From the NCBI GenBank assembly GCA_020631735.1, contig CM036215.1:16270346-16334345 (forward strand): a stretch of 64,000 nucleotides of DNA, read 5' to 3'. This stretch comes from Saccharum officinarum (taxonomy: Eukaryota; Streptophyta; Magnoliopsida; Poales; Poaceae). Both the position numbers and the translations under genes were made by a program. The notes under the pieces are model-generated. The model saw only the letters and a list, made by a program, of their open reading frames with translations, did not search any database and was not told where the DNA came from. Of this stretch, positions 10,781 to 22,151 are shown one piece after another. Within the stretch, counting starts at the first letter, position 1. Every line of letters starts with the position of its first letter.

Positions 10781-11832
10781 TCCAGATGAAGTACCACCGG
10801 GGCTGCCACCTAAGAGAGGAATCGAACATCAAATTGACCTTGTTCCCAGTGCCTCACTTCCAAACTGAGCTGCATACCGCACCAACCCGGAGCAAACAAA
10901 AGAAATTCAACAAGTGGAAGAATTAATCAAAAAAGTGTATGTGCAAGAAAGTCTTTCACCTTGTGTTGTTCCTGCTCTTTTAGTTCCCAAGAAAGATGGT
11001 TCATGGAGAATGTGTGTTGATTGTAGAGCTATTAATAACATCTCAATAAGGTATAGTCATCCTATTCCTAGACTTGATGACATGCTTGATGAACTTAGTG
11101 GTGCTATCATTTTCACAAAAATTGACTTGAGAAGTGCTTATCATCAAATAAGAATGTGAGAAAGGGATGAGTGGAAAATAGCTTTTAAAACTAAGTTTGG
11201 GATGTATGAATGGTTGGTAATGCCTTTTGGGTCGACTATTGCACCTAGTACCTTAATGAGATTGATGAATCATGTGCTTAGAGCTTTCATTGGCAAGTTT
11301 GTTGTGGTTTACTTTGATGATATATTAATTTACAGAAAATCCCTTGATGAACATGTTGAACATATCTGAAGTGTGCTTGTTGTCCTACGTGAGCAAAAAT
11401 TGTATGCTAACCTTGATAAGTGCACATTTTGCACCGACAAGGTAGTGTTTCTTGGCTTTGTTGTTTCAGGCCAAGGTGTGGAGGTGGATGAGGAAATGAT
11501 CAAAGTTGTTCGAGAGTGGGTGCCTCCACAAAATGTGAGCCAAGTTCGGAGCTTGCTCAGACTTACTGGTTTCTACCGGTGATTTGTGAAAGATTTTAGC
11601 ACCATTGCTGCTCCAATCAATGAGTTGACAAAGAAAGAAGTGCCTTTTAAATGGAGAGAAGCACAAGAGAAGGCATTTGAAGAGTTGAAAATGAAATTAA
11701 CAACAGCCCCACTCCTTGCACTCCTAGATTTTGGTAAGACATTTGAAATTGAATATGATGCCAATGGTGTAGGGATTGGAGGTGTGCTCATGCAAGAAAG
11801 GAGGCCGATTGCATACTTTAGTGAAAAGCTAA
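10781..11832 (+). pseudogene. F reverse transcriptase and start of RNase H, truncated by E
   Basis: One frame from about 10914 contains the classical gypsy RT blocks: [49 protein letters not shown], the catalytic YFDDILIY, and LRLTGFYR. It enters RNase H (FEIEYDANGVGIGGVLMQERRPIAYFSEKL) and stops dead at 11832 where E is inserted. Three in-frame TGA codons (about 11157, 11367 and 11580) lie where Arg is expected, compatible with CGA-to-TGA decay. The remainder of RNase H and integrase is not found in the window and should lie beyond E. Confidence 0.88.
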
Positions 11833-13098
11833 TGTTGATATTTATTACGCACACAGAAGGATCAAAGAGAAATAATCCGCAAGCGCACGGATATCGGTGA
11901 GCACTTCACCTGGGAGATATTTCCATAGTATCATTATTTATTTATCCACAAGGAGAAAACATGCGATGACTAACCAAGTCTATGCTAAACCCCTGAGCTG
12001 CAGACAAGGTATGAGATATAAGGGATATAGAGAAGACTGCTATGACACCCTAGTTCTAACCTTTGGCAAGCTATGCGATCACTGTTCTAATGGGGACGTA
12101 CTTAGAGAGAAGACACCACAGAGGATGCTTAACCCGAACACATAGGTCCTACCAAACCTACTGACGGGAGGAGGCTCCGAAGGATCAACGAGGCTATATG
12201 AGTCACCCCCGTGATCTACCACCAATCCAGACAGTTAGGGGATATCTATGAGTACCCGAGCCCAAGCATCACGCTTACACTACAGATGATTACTCTAAAC
12301 TCTATGCGAAGAGAATAAAGTAAACTCGTAAACCAAAGAACAATAATAACAATGTACTTACTAGTATTAGAAGTTGAATTACCGAAGAATCTCAGAAACA
12401 AGCCCCATGTTAAGGAGACTTGATCCCGCAGGTACAAGCTAGAGAGGAGACACCGACAGGCCGGGCTTCCTCTTACTCTTCCGTCCACTCTATCTCTGTC
12501 AATCTAAAGAATAACTCTAATCTCACATAGAGACTATAAAGCTAAACTCTCTTAAATGCTAGGCTCTAGAGAGGAGATCCATTTAAGGGACACCTCTCAG
12601 GCTAATCCTGACTGGAAATAATGAATTATGAATTGAGGATTGCTCTGACCCAGGGGCCAGGGACCTTACTTATATAGCCCCCTTGGATGAACGTCAGCCC
12701 TTGAATCAAACCGACTTGAATCAATGATTGAGATTGGACCTCAATGGAGGTGGGAAACTGACTTAGCAAGTAGAGGCTGAAAGGTGGGGTCCACAGGGCG
12801 GGCGCCCTAGGGTCCAGGGTGGCTGCCCTGGCTTTCTGCTAGGTGGGGTCCACCTCTAGTGCTTCGTCCTCCCGAGGTCTCTAGAATCTTCTTTTGTATA
12901 TGTAGCTTAAATATCTCTTTATAAACCTGACTTGTGGGTCATCTTTGGTTATTTTCCTATTTAATCCCTGCAAAACACAGATTCACCAAAACTCATGAAA
13001 TTCTGTCAGTTAAACCCCTAGTCTATGTTGGTGATTCTTTTTATAGCATTTTCTCAGTCGAGTTGACGGTTAAAATTGATAGTTAACTACCATCAATA
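11833..13098 (-). mobile_element. 3' LTR of Athila-like element E
   Basis: It runs from TGTTGATA to CATCAATA (last CA decayed to TA), 1,266 bp, and shares the CCGCAAGCGCAC block and TATA core with solo LTR I. Minus orientation follows from the adjacent minus-strand polypurine tract and pol. The presumed target site GCTAA (11828-11832) cannot be confirmed, because the other end of E is outside the window or lost. Confidence 0.8.
12669..12679 (-). promoter_or_regulatory. TATA box of the E LTR
   Basis: Minus-strand GGCTATATAAG, matching the TATA box of LTR I. Confidence 0.55.
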
Positions 13099-13116
13099 AA
13101 CTCCCTCACACTTAGG
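13099..13116 (-). promoter_or_regulatory. Polypurine tract of E
   Basis: On the minus strand TAAGTGTGAGGGAGTT ends directly at the LTR. It primes plus-strand DNA synthesis. It is short and interrupted, as is common in this family. Confidence 0.55.
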
Positions 13117-14741
13117 CTTTTACTCGTCCTTAAGAAAAGGATGGATTACCTTAGACATAATCTTTGAACAAGACATCAACATCAGATTGTTCCTTAGTCA
13201 TACCTGTACTGTAGGATTCCATGTGTCTACCATAAAACTTTGGGTAGTTGGAGAATAGAATAGCTTGAAGTAGAGCCCCTTTCTTCCTTTAGCCCTGTCA
13301 CTTGGAGTTTTTGTATAGGTTTTTGAAATAAAAACTTAGCTTACCTTCTCCTTCATGTGGTTCACTCAAGGCACTCATTATATGTGGTATTTGTGGATTC
13401 TCAATGAGGCATGTATGATTAATGCCTTGCATTGCATCCTATTCTAAAAGCTTATATGAAGTTGAAGGTATTTCAAGGATTTAGCATACTTACCTTGCAT
13501 GTATTGCCTAGTCAAAATGGGATCCTTAGAGGGGAGTGTCATACTCTTAGATCAAGATGTGCATGTGTGTGGAAATATTTGGTGGCTAATCCTAATTCTA
13601 CTTTTGCTCCTTGAACAGGTTTTTCCACGATGAAGACTTCTTCAGGCAGGGATCATGAGCTATCTTTTTTTTTAATGCTAGGATTTTTTATCCTCTTTTT
13701 CTTTTGATAATTTATTTTGCATAGTCTCATGTCCCATACCTGGAATACAATAAACTTGGAAGAGGAAAAGAACAAACTAGAGCATTTATTTGAAATCCTA
13801 ATAATCTTTTAAATCTTCTCCCAGTGTAGGAGATAGACCATTGGCGGAAAGCAAGTTTTTGCGTACTCTCAGAGTAGGAGCAGCAGATATATGTGGGTGT
13901 AAGTGATCTTGATCTTGGGAGCATGACCTTTCTCTCGATAAGGGTCTTACACGGGTTGACCAAACTCAATACAAACCAAGTAGCTTATGTGCTAGTCTTT
14001 GATACTTTATAAGGCTCTACTAGGTATTTATTCTTTCCATAGAGGAGAAGCATAGCTATTAAATTTAATACTTTTAAAGGAAATTCTCCAAATGACAAAG
14101 CATCAGAAATCAGGTTCTCATTAATCTACCATCTCACATTCCACAACAACTTAAGTGATATGAGGTCCCTATAAATTAAGTTCCCAATAGCAACAGGACT
14201 CCTAGGAAAAATCATGGTGTGAGTCTATCTTGAGATCATGACTAAAATAATCTACCTTTTATTTTCATCATTTATATGCTTTTATTCAAGAATTTTCAAT
14301 ATGAATTGGAACAAAAAATAAGGTGTATAAAAATGTAACGTGGGGAGAGCAAACTTGACCGCGGTCGAAGGACAGGAGTAGGGGGCCCACACTAGGGTAG
14401 GCGCCCTAAGCAGGGGCGGCCTCTCGGGCTCTGCCTCGACGTGTAGGGTCCTCGTGTTATATCTTTCCAAAATTTTTAATTTTAGCGGTTAAATCTGTTC
14501 GTTACGTCGTCGGGTGCCTCCCCCACATTTGTTTCATGTTATCCTTCATACACAGCATGGTGGAGACAAAAAGGCAAATATATCCAGAATAATAATAACC
14601 AACTCTTTATTGCAATCTCATATAGGCACTTTATTACATTGATCGAATGAATTTAATTGAACTAAACTTTAACTAATCTTTTAATTAATCACTCTTGAAT
14701 CTAACTTGACGATGCCTCATCGATTGCTAATCTATCTCGAT
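13117..14741 (-). other. Non-coding 3' internal region of E
   Basis: No ORF with a recognisable domain on either strand. Athila-type elements carry long non-coding stretches between the last ORF and the 3' LTR, which fits the position. Confidence 0.5.
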
Positions 14742-15390
14742 CTAGTTTCCTGGATGTTCTAAGGCGGTCACTCTATCACCTATCTTTTTGCTGCATCGCT
14801 CAACACCGTCTACTTTTTCATTTAAGTTGAGAACACATCTACTTAGGAAGCGGTAGCTAGACTCTAAAGATGTAGTGACTTCGCGCTGCGCCTGAAGCTC
14901 TTTCTCTAGATCAGCTACAGTTTTGTGGCGCTTAGGTGGAGCTTCAGAGGCTACGAGAGCGTGCTTGGGAGCTTCCTTCGGCGGGATGAACTTGACTTTG
15001 CTAGGATGAGTGCGAACTCCTTCGAAGTAGGGACATTCTCCAATGGTGTACTTGGCACAGACGATCTCGCCACTCTTGTTCTTCTTCACTCCCAACAGTG
15101 TCTCATTGGGCTTCGGTGGAAGGACCTTGGTTTCTTCGGGCATCTTGACAATGGGTCCCTTCGATGGTGCTCCTTTTAACAAAAGAGGCTGAGGAGGTGA
15201 AGGAAGGACCAGTCGAGCACAGTAGGATTGCCCACAGCTACGAGGCTTTGGTGGTGGGATGACAGCGAGAGGGCGAGCATCATTAGCAAGGACTAAAGCT
15301 TTGAAATTTGGGTCTTCGGCTGGGATTTTGTTGAGGTCTTCCATAGGGGATCATCCTCCTCTTGGTGTTTTGGTTGTCTTGGTTGGCCAT
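14742..15390 (-). pseudogene. Extra ORF of E downstream of pol, unknown function
   Basis: The minus-strand frame 15344-14742 encodes 200 residues: an N-terminal Pro-rich half (IPPPKPRSCGQSY; SKGPIVKMPEETKVLPPKP), a segment CAKYTIGECPYFEGVRTHPSKVKFIPP, and a C-terminal predicted coiled coil (KTVADLEKELQAQREVTTSLESSYRF onward). A better start lies upstream at ATG 15390 (MANQDNQNTKRRMIP), joined to it by a 1-nt frameshift near 15347-15352. It occupies the place where Athila elements carry an env-like ORF, but I see no signal peptide or membrane segment, so I do not call it envelope. Confidence 0.55.
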
Positions 15391-15775
15391 TGGAGCGTGG
15401 AGAGCGCTAGCAAGCTTCTAAATAGAGGAGAGGAGAGATTTGATGGAATAAGAATGGCTAACGTCATGGGTTGTTTATATAGGAGGGCTCGGAGGACAAG
15501 AATGGCATCTAAATGGCATCTCGTGACAGAAAAATGATCGAATAAACTGGGAATCAACTTTTTCTGGACGAAGAGTGTAGAAGGATCGTGACTGTAAAAG
15601 GCGGCGGTGAATGGAGGTAGGCATAAGGCGGCCGCCTTAGCTAGGAGGGCGGGCGCCCTGCCCCGTGCCGAATCGCGGACTTCTTTTTCGTAACATTTTT
15701 ATTATATTTTTATTATTCAGAAAAATATGTTGGACCCCAAAAACCAAAATTTAAAAGGTTGGGCCCAAAACAAAC
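15391..15775 (-). other. Spacer between E pol and the extra ORF
   Basis: GC-rich in part (15600-15680), with nothing recognisable coding. Confidence 0.4.
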
Positions 15776-16315
15776 TTAAGTAAGGAAGAAATTAATTATG
15801 TCTATTTCCTCTAAATCTTTATTGGGCTCTAAAAATAATTTAAGACATTGACCATTTACCTTGAATAACGTACCTTCGTCATTTTGAAGAGTTACTGCTC
15901 CATGTGATGATACGCTTATCACTTTGAATGGTCCCGCCCATTTACTCCAAAGTTTTCCATGTCCAAAGAGCTTCACTCTGGAATTAAAAAGTAGTACCTT
16001 ATCTCCCGGGGTGAACTCCTTCTTGATTCTCTTGTCATGCCATCTTTTAACTCTTTCTTTATAAATCTTTGAATTGTGATATGCTTTTTCTCTCCATTCT
16101 TCTAGTTCTGAGAGTTGCATTTTTCTCTTCTCTCCAGCAGCTTCTAGGTCCATATTCCATTTCTTGATAGCCCAATAAGCCTTGAATTCTAGCTCAACAG
16201 GCAGATGACAAGTTTTCCCATACACTAACTCATATAGAGACATTCCAATTGGTGTCTTGTATGCTGTTTGGTATGCCCAAAGTGCATCAGGTAACTTGTC
16301 CCTCCATGCAGTACT
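15776..16315 (-). pseudogene. E integrase C-terminal part, truncated by insertion K
   Basis: The frame is open from the insertion point at 16315 to the stop at 15776. It reads [24 protein letters not shown], then [27 protein letters not shown], then the C-terminal DNA-binding region ([35 protein letters not shown]). [18 protein letters not shown] is characteristic of Athila-lineage gypsy integrases. The catalytic D-D-E part, reverse transcriptase and gag are not in the window next to it. Confidence 0.85.
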
Positions 16316-18451
16316 TGTAACACCCTAGGTGTTAAGCAACAAACTAAAAATTTGCAAGTCATCATAATGCACTTTTTCATCATGTTTTAGTAGTTCACAT
16401 GGATGCATTCACTAAAAGAAAGTTTACTTTATAAGTGTTATGCATGGTTGATGTTTGTGTTGGAACCAAAAACCCTATAAGGTTCACTTTTGGGACCTCA
16501 TAATTTTTAATGGAACCTAAAGGTACTTGGTATTGTGTCCTAACTAAAATGAAGTGAGAATTGTATACCTCACACTTGTGATTGTTAGTGGGACATGAAA
16601 ACAAGCCAAACCTAAAAGATGGAGCTTCAGGTTTGGATTTGAAACTTGAATTTCAATGGTTGACCATGAGGTAAACTAGTGAGGTCAAGAGTCAAGCTCA
16701 ACTTGAAAGTTCAAATGAAAAATATTTTGCAATAATTTGATTCAAATTATGGTGCCATGTTTGTAACCCAAAATGTGGTCAACATAATGGTGTCATGTTG
16801 TGGATAAGTGTGCTTGCCAATCAAACTCACTAATTACTCATCAACTCACTAACATAAAGTAATTAAGCTAATTACTTTTGAAACCCTAGGTTAAGGAGCT
16901 AGTGTTTCAAATAGTGAAACACATGTTTCAATCTATACATCATCTTCTATCTCTTGCCCTGTTACTTTTTAGTTCTTGGTCTCTTTAGCAAAGTTGTAGT
17001 TTAGGGCATGAGCAACAATTTTCATAATTGGAGCATCTCCTAATTCCATTCTATCTTGCTCTAGTTAAGGGAACAAATTGCTATTTCTACTGAAACATGG
17101 AAACATGTTTCATGTTTTAGTCCTCTATTTCAAGGCGCCAGCAGAAACAGCTCGCCACCTCCTCCTAGCCGCCCACTGCTCGGCCGTCACCGTTCACACG
17201 TGTGAAGCCACGCAGCAGCCCACCACCGCCTTGGAGAGTAGGTGTTGGACATCTTGAAGCCGCCCGCCACCCCTTATTCTTCTACTTGAGCCACAGAGCG
17301 TCACCTCCTTCCCTTTCCCGTCCGCCTAGCGCCACCGCCACTGAGAGCTCGTCGGAGCAATTCGCCCTCCACACCGCACCACCGCTCAATTCACCTAGAC
17401 AGCATGTTCGCCATCACATTGCGATCCTCCTGAACCTCATCGCACCACCTTGTACCTTTCCCATCTCCCTGTGCACCGTCTTCTTCTCCAGAACCGCCAA
17501 GATGCCGCCGTGAGCACTGTCATGTGGCCAGGCCACTATGGCTTTTCTCTACTCAATCTAATTTGATAATCTTGTCCCCCATGTCTCAGTGATGCTCATG
17601 CTCCTCCTACATCTCATAACGCATCGCCAGAAGAGCCTGGACACGCCGTCGCTGCTGGAGGACACCGCTGGAGCTGCTGGAAACGGAGGCCACTGGGAAC
17701 CACCACCTTTCAGAGTTGACCAACCCCCGTTTCTAACCCAGGGTGAGCTCTTGAGTGCGATCGTGTTACTAATTTTGATGCTACCGCGCCCTATAGGGCA
17801 GAACGCCTAGTCATCATTGTGCATCGCTCGGCCTGGCGCCATGGCCGAGTTGAGTGACCTTCACACTCAATTTTGCCCGATTGACCCCTCGGGTGGAAAC
17901 GCGAAGGTGGGAGGTTTGTGTTGGTACGGTTAGCAGCACCGAAGGAACCATCGTTCACCGGAGCAGCATCACCGGAGTCGTCCTAGCCACCGGAGTGGTG
18001 GTCGTGCTCGCCATTAGCCAGGAGAGGAAGGGAGAGGTGCGCCAGGGAGTGCGGAGCGGAGAGGAGAGTCGAGCGGAGTGTTGGTCTCGCCGGGGAGTTC
18101 ACCGGCAGTGAACTCCAGCCAGCTGGGCCGCCATTGCCATCGGAGCGGCAAGAGCAGAGGAGGGGAAGGGAGAGAGCAGGCCGGGCCGACTCGGTTTGGG
18201 CTTTGGCTTCAGCCTAGGCCGGCTTGGGCCAATGGAAAGGAAAGAGGAGGGGAGAAGCAGACCGGGCCGCCGCGTCAACTGGATCGGGCCACGAGAGAGA
18301 GAGTAAAGGAGATTTTCTCCTTTTCTATTTTCTAAAAAGTAATTAAGTAATGATCCTTGTTAATTCCATAACTAAATAAATAATGGTGATAAAATTATGA
18401 AACTTTGTGATTAAGCTATTCTTGATATGTTGAACATAGGAAAAATATAAA
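16316..18451 (-). mobile_element. Partial LTR K, gypsy, interrupted at its right side
   Basis: It begins with a clean terminus TGTAACACCCTAGGTGTT right after GTACT (16311-16315), the presumed target site. It resembles the Tekay LTRs of this window in build: AT-rich flanks and a GC-rich block (about 17150-18300) with repeated GGGCC-type motifs. Minus orientation is inferred from this layout. Its other end and internal region are not seen; it is cut by a Helitron-like terminus at 18452. The small ORFs at 17202-17513 and 17854-18335 are translations of the GC-rich block without domains. Confidence 0.6.
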
Positions 18452-19008
18452 TCTATACTATAAAGGAGCGAAGAAATAGAAAATACTTCTCACCCTAAGA
18501 TTTTCTACCCACCTCTAATATCATCCCTCAGATGTGTCTTAAATTTGCATCCAACGATTCCTAAGCATCTTACCGATGGACCCAGGACGGAACGATACTT
18601 ACCTGACAAGGAGTGCGCTACTCCACCGTGGTTTTTTCCACCGAATTCTCCTATACCCGCCCACACGCGTACCCACGGGACCAGGGCGACAGGGTCCACC
18701 GCCAGCGCCCTCACCTGCGCCTCGCGTGAATCGGTGTCCATTCCCGTCACCGCCTGAGATTCGCGCCGTGTGCCTCTCCTTGGCAAGGACTCCCAGATCA
18801 CTGCATCCTGCCAAACCGCATGGAATCGGCGTACCCGCCAGTAACCGCTCTATCGATTTGCCTGCCCCTGCTGTCGTCTCATTTCCTTCCCGCACGCTGG
18901 CCACTGTTGCCAGGTGCCCCATGTTTCCTCCCGTGGCGGCAGTGACTGCTCTGCCCGCCGCCATGTCGATCTGCGGATACCACTCCCGTGCTTTCCGAGT
19001 AAACGCCA

Positions 19009-19158
19009 CCTCTCTCTCTCTCTCCCCCCCCCGCCCCCTGGATCCACCCCTCTCTCTCTCTCTCTCGGCAGTCTTCTCTCTCCCCTCTCTCTCTCTCTCT
19101 CTTCCTCCCCCCCCCTCCCCCCCCCCTCCTCCTGCTTCCCTTCTCTCTCGCTCGGTCG
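19009..19158. repeat. CT/C microsatellite
   Basis: Runs of (CT)n and poly-C, typical of a 5' UTR pyrimidine tract of a plant gene. It creates the artefactual Ser/Leu/Pro- and Arg/Glu-rich ORFs on both strands here. Confidence 0.9.
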
Positions 19159-19195
19159 AACGGTTGAGTGCTTGTAGTTTTCCCCTGGCAAGCAA

Positions 19196-19645
19196 GATGG
19201 GAACCGAGGGATGCTTCTGTATTTCGCGTACTGAGTTTTTTCCCCAGGATATTGCTTGGCTCCCGCAATGGCTTCAGCCGTATTGCACGCCGACGGTTGG
19301 CGACCACCGAACACCACTACCGCCGTTTCATCGCCTTCTTGTCAGGTGCTCTTCTTATTATTTTCTGTACTAATTAACTCCGAATCTGTTGCCAAAGATC
19401 TAAATCAAAGCCAGAGGTGTTTCGTTTGATTGGATTGGAAGCAACATACTGAAACCCAGACTGAATACCGCTGCCATTCGTGATCTGATGTCTTGGTCTC
19501 TTCCTCCACTTGCAGAGTTGGACGCCCTTCGCAGGATCGTGAGGATTGTCAGAATGCCACTGGTGGTTATAGTGGGTTCATCTTGCACTTTTCAGGAGAT
19601 GAGGATTGAGGACACGGTTGCAAGTTCACCAATCAGCAGCAATGT
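19196..19645 (+). pseudogene. Captured host-gene fragment, two exon-like pieces
   Basis: Downstream of the CT-rich 5' UTR-like tract a frame starts MGTEGCFCISRTEFFPQ and continues DIAWLPQWLQPYCTPTVGDHR to a CAG|GTGCTC donor near 19345. A second exon-like piece begins after the CTTGCAG acceptor near 19515 and reads VGRPSQDREDCQNATGGYSG, then a stop soon after SGDED, and ends at AAT|GTAAGA near 19645. The non-repetitive, hydrophobic-patterned coding sequence with paired splice signals differs from the retroelement sequence around it. I do not recognise the gene. Confidence 0.5.
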
Positions 19646-20237
19646 AAGAATAGGATGACATTGTTCTTTGCTTTGGTCAAATTCAACCTTGGTACTGCTG
19701 CCAAAATATTACACGCAGCCTTCAATCCTAATCCCTCATAAATAACATCCATCTCTTCTGAGATGATGCAGTGGTTTGTTACTAAGTGCACACTTTGACA
19801 GTCTGCTTATCTCTGTTTTGCTGGTTATCATATTGTGAAGAACTAGGATTCTTTTTGGTGTCCTAGGAGGAAAATCTAGGCGATTCTGGGGTGCAATACC
19901 AGCACGATGCTGATAGTAGTAGTTATATCCTGGCCTGTTGCATCAAATATCTTCAGGATATATCATCATGCACCACCTGTTGTTTCACCATGCACTGGTT
20001 TAAGATGTATTAGGAACATGGAGAATTTTCCAAAAAGAAAAGGGAACACATAGATGTTGTATTGTCTATTGCCAATCGCGTGCTAAAAGTACAGAACTCT
20101 GTTGGGGGTAAACTCACTGGGCAATGACACCGATTGAGTGGACTCTTGTAGTTGTAGATGTTCAGAAAATCATGTACCAGTCACATTGGAACATTGAACT
20201 TCCTCTCTTACATGTTTATTTGACCTTTATTTAACTC

Positions 20238-20337
20238 NNNNNNNNNNNNNNNNNNNNNNNNNNNNNNNNNNNNNNNNNNNNNNNNNNNNNNNNNNNNNNN
20301 NNNNNNNNNNNNNNNNNNNNNNNNNNNNNNNNNNNNN
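20238..20337. other. Assembly gap, exactly 100 N
   Basis: A conventional gap of unknown true size. To its left is the Helitron-like sequence inside LTR K; to its right only the last 453 bp of the element A 3' LTR. At least about 4.5 kb of A's 3' LTR and the 3' end of the Helitron are unaccounted for. Confidence 0.99.
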
Positions 20338-20790
20338 ACTCAAGCTGACTTTGGGCCATTTTTGAGCATGCTCTGGTCATTTTCATGAGATGGCCATATT
20401 AGAACTTTGCGTTCCTTATTGAAATTCTCTACAACTTTGCTTAAGGTTGCTCTTCCATGCAAGTCTCTAAATTAGACTTTTAATTGGTCAAACTAGAGCC
20501 TTCTAGGGTCAAATGGTGGTTCAACTTCTCTTGGAGGCAAATTTGAAATTTTGGTCAACATGAACTTGTTCCAAATGTTATCCTAAGTATAACTAAGGTG
20601 TTGTAGGTCATGATTGGCTACCTTACCTTTGTTACACCAACTATCAAAGTACTTCATGAAATAAATCAAACAAACCCTAAAATAATCACATGTGTTGCAT
20701 CACATAAAATAACAAACATGAATGATGCATGCTTATGCTTATGCCATGCAAATGCAATGCAATTAAGGACTAAACACTTGAAGTGTTACA
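20338..20790 (-). mobile_element. 3' LTR of A, first 453 bp only
   Basis: It matches 31790-32236 of the 5' LTR nearly throughout, but with at least eight single-base indels and only about three substitutions. It ends at 20790 in TGTAACACTTCAAGTG (minus strand). The remaining about 4.5 kb of the LTR is missing at the gap. Confidence 0.92.
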
Positions 20791-22151
20791 GCCCTCCCCC
20801 CTTATAAAAATCTCGTCCCGAGATTTGGAAAGCGTACCATTTTTCATAGAATTCTTTATAACCATCCCGCAAATAATCCTCCCGTTCCCACGTAGCATCA
20901 CTCTCACTTCCCTGATTACTCCACATCACTTTGTACCACTTAACCACTTTACTTCTAGTTACTCGTTCCTGAGTATCGATCACTCGGACTGGCTTTTCTT
21001 CATAGGTTAGGTCGGATTCCAGCCTGATATCACCTAAAGGAACTTGTTCCTCAGGAACTCGAAGACACTTTTTAAGCTGAGATACATGGAAGACGTTGAA
21101 TATGGCACTCATTTCTGGAGGTAACTGAATTTTGTACGCAACAGCTCCACTCTTGCCTATGATTTGAAAAGGACCCACGTATCTTGGCGCAAGTTTCCGC
21201 TTAACACCAAAACGTTGGACACTTTTCATTGGAGAAACTTTCAAATACACGAAGTCTCCAACTTCAAACTCGAGTGGTTTTCTACGACGATCAGCATAAC
21301 TTTTCTGTCTAGCTTGGGCTGCAGCCATATGTTTTTGGATGGTACGGACTTGTTCCTCAGCTTCCTCAACAAAAGCAATACCATAAAATCTTCTCTCACC
21401 AGATTCTATCCAATTTAGTGGGTTCTACACCTACGACCGTACAAAGCTTCGAATGGAGCCATCTTAATACTCTCTTGATAACTGTTATTGTACGAGAATT
21501 CGGCTAAAGGTAACCATTTTTCCCAAGAACCCTTGGATGAAATGACGCATGCTCGCAACAGATCTTCCAAGATTTGGTTAACTCGTTCTGTCTGACCCGA
21601 TGTCTGGGGTGATAAGCAGAGCTTCTCACTAACTTGGTTCCCAGAAGGTGATGCAAGTGCTCCCAAAAGCGAGCAGTGAACTGGGGACCACGGTCAGATA
21701 TGATAGTACGAGGTATCCCATGAAGCCGGACTATCTGATTGAAGTACAACTCAGCATAGTCAGTGGGACGATAGTCCACTCTCACTGGGATGAAGTGAGC
21801 TGATTTGGTCAAACGATCAACAATTACCCAAATAGAGTTATGATTTTTGACAGTAGGAGGAAGTCCGACAATGAAATCCATACTTATCTCTTCCCATTTC
21901 CAGCCTGGAATGGAAAGTGGCTGAAGTAGCCCAGCTTTCATGTGCACAGCTTTAACTCTGCAACAGGTGTCACATCTAGCAACATATGCAGCTATCTCTT
22001 TCCGCATCTTGGTCCACCAATAAAGTGGTTTCAAATCATAATACATCTTATTGCTGCCAGGATGGATGGACAACTTAGAGGAGTGTGCTTCAGACATAAT
22101 ATCATTTCGAAGCTCTCGGTCCTTAGGCACAACTAACCTATCTTGAACCAT
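20786..22151 (-). pseudogene. A integrase with C-terminal chromodomain, frameshifted
   Basis: Three frames read the integrase: the zinc domain (HSSKLSIHPG and CDTCC), catalytic core with VIVDRLTKSAHF, SDRGPQFTARFWE and the ERVNQILED Glu segment, the GPFQIIGKSG C-terminal fold, and a chromodomain-like end (VVKWYKVMWSNQ, ATWEREDYL) closing in RDFYKGGGL. Frameshifts lie near 22143, 21606 and 21420, each equal to one missing base in a short homopolymer. Integrase inserts the cDNA; chromodomains of this group bind histone tails and steer insertion to heterochromatin. The stop codon lies in the LTR. Confidence 0.88.
20791..20806 (-). promoter_or_regulatory. Polypurine tract of A
   Basis: Minus-strand TATAAGGGGGGAGGGC abuts the LTR. 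It is also coding: it specifies the last residues of the polyprotein (YKGGGL), and the stop codon TAA lies inside the LTR terminus. Confidence 0.85.

Larger units (their letters stand above)
18452..20237 (+). mobile_element. Probable Helitron 5' part, running into the gap
   Basis: TCTATACTATAAAGGAGC at 18452, preceded by A, closely matches the 5' terminus consensus of maize and other grass Helitrons (TC start, A|T insertion). It is followed by an AT-rich leader and then unrelated GC-rich, gene-like sequence with intron signals, as expected for a gene-capturing Helitron. No CTRR end with a 3' hairpin appears before the gap at 20238, so the 3' end is missing or in the gap. Confidence 0.5.

Noticed and set aside
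18576..19373. 265-residue plus ORF and several Arg/Glu-rich minus ORFs
   Set aside because: They run through the CT/C microsatellite; only the piece from 19196 looks like exon sequence.
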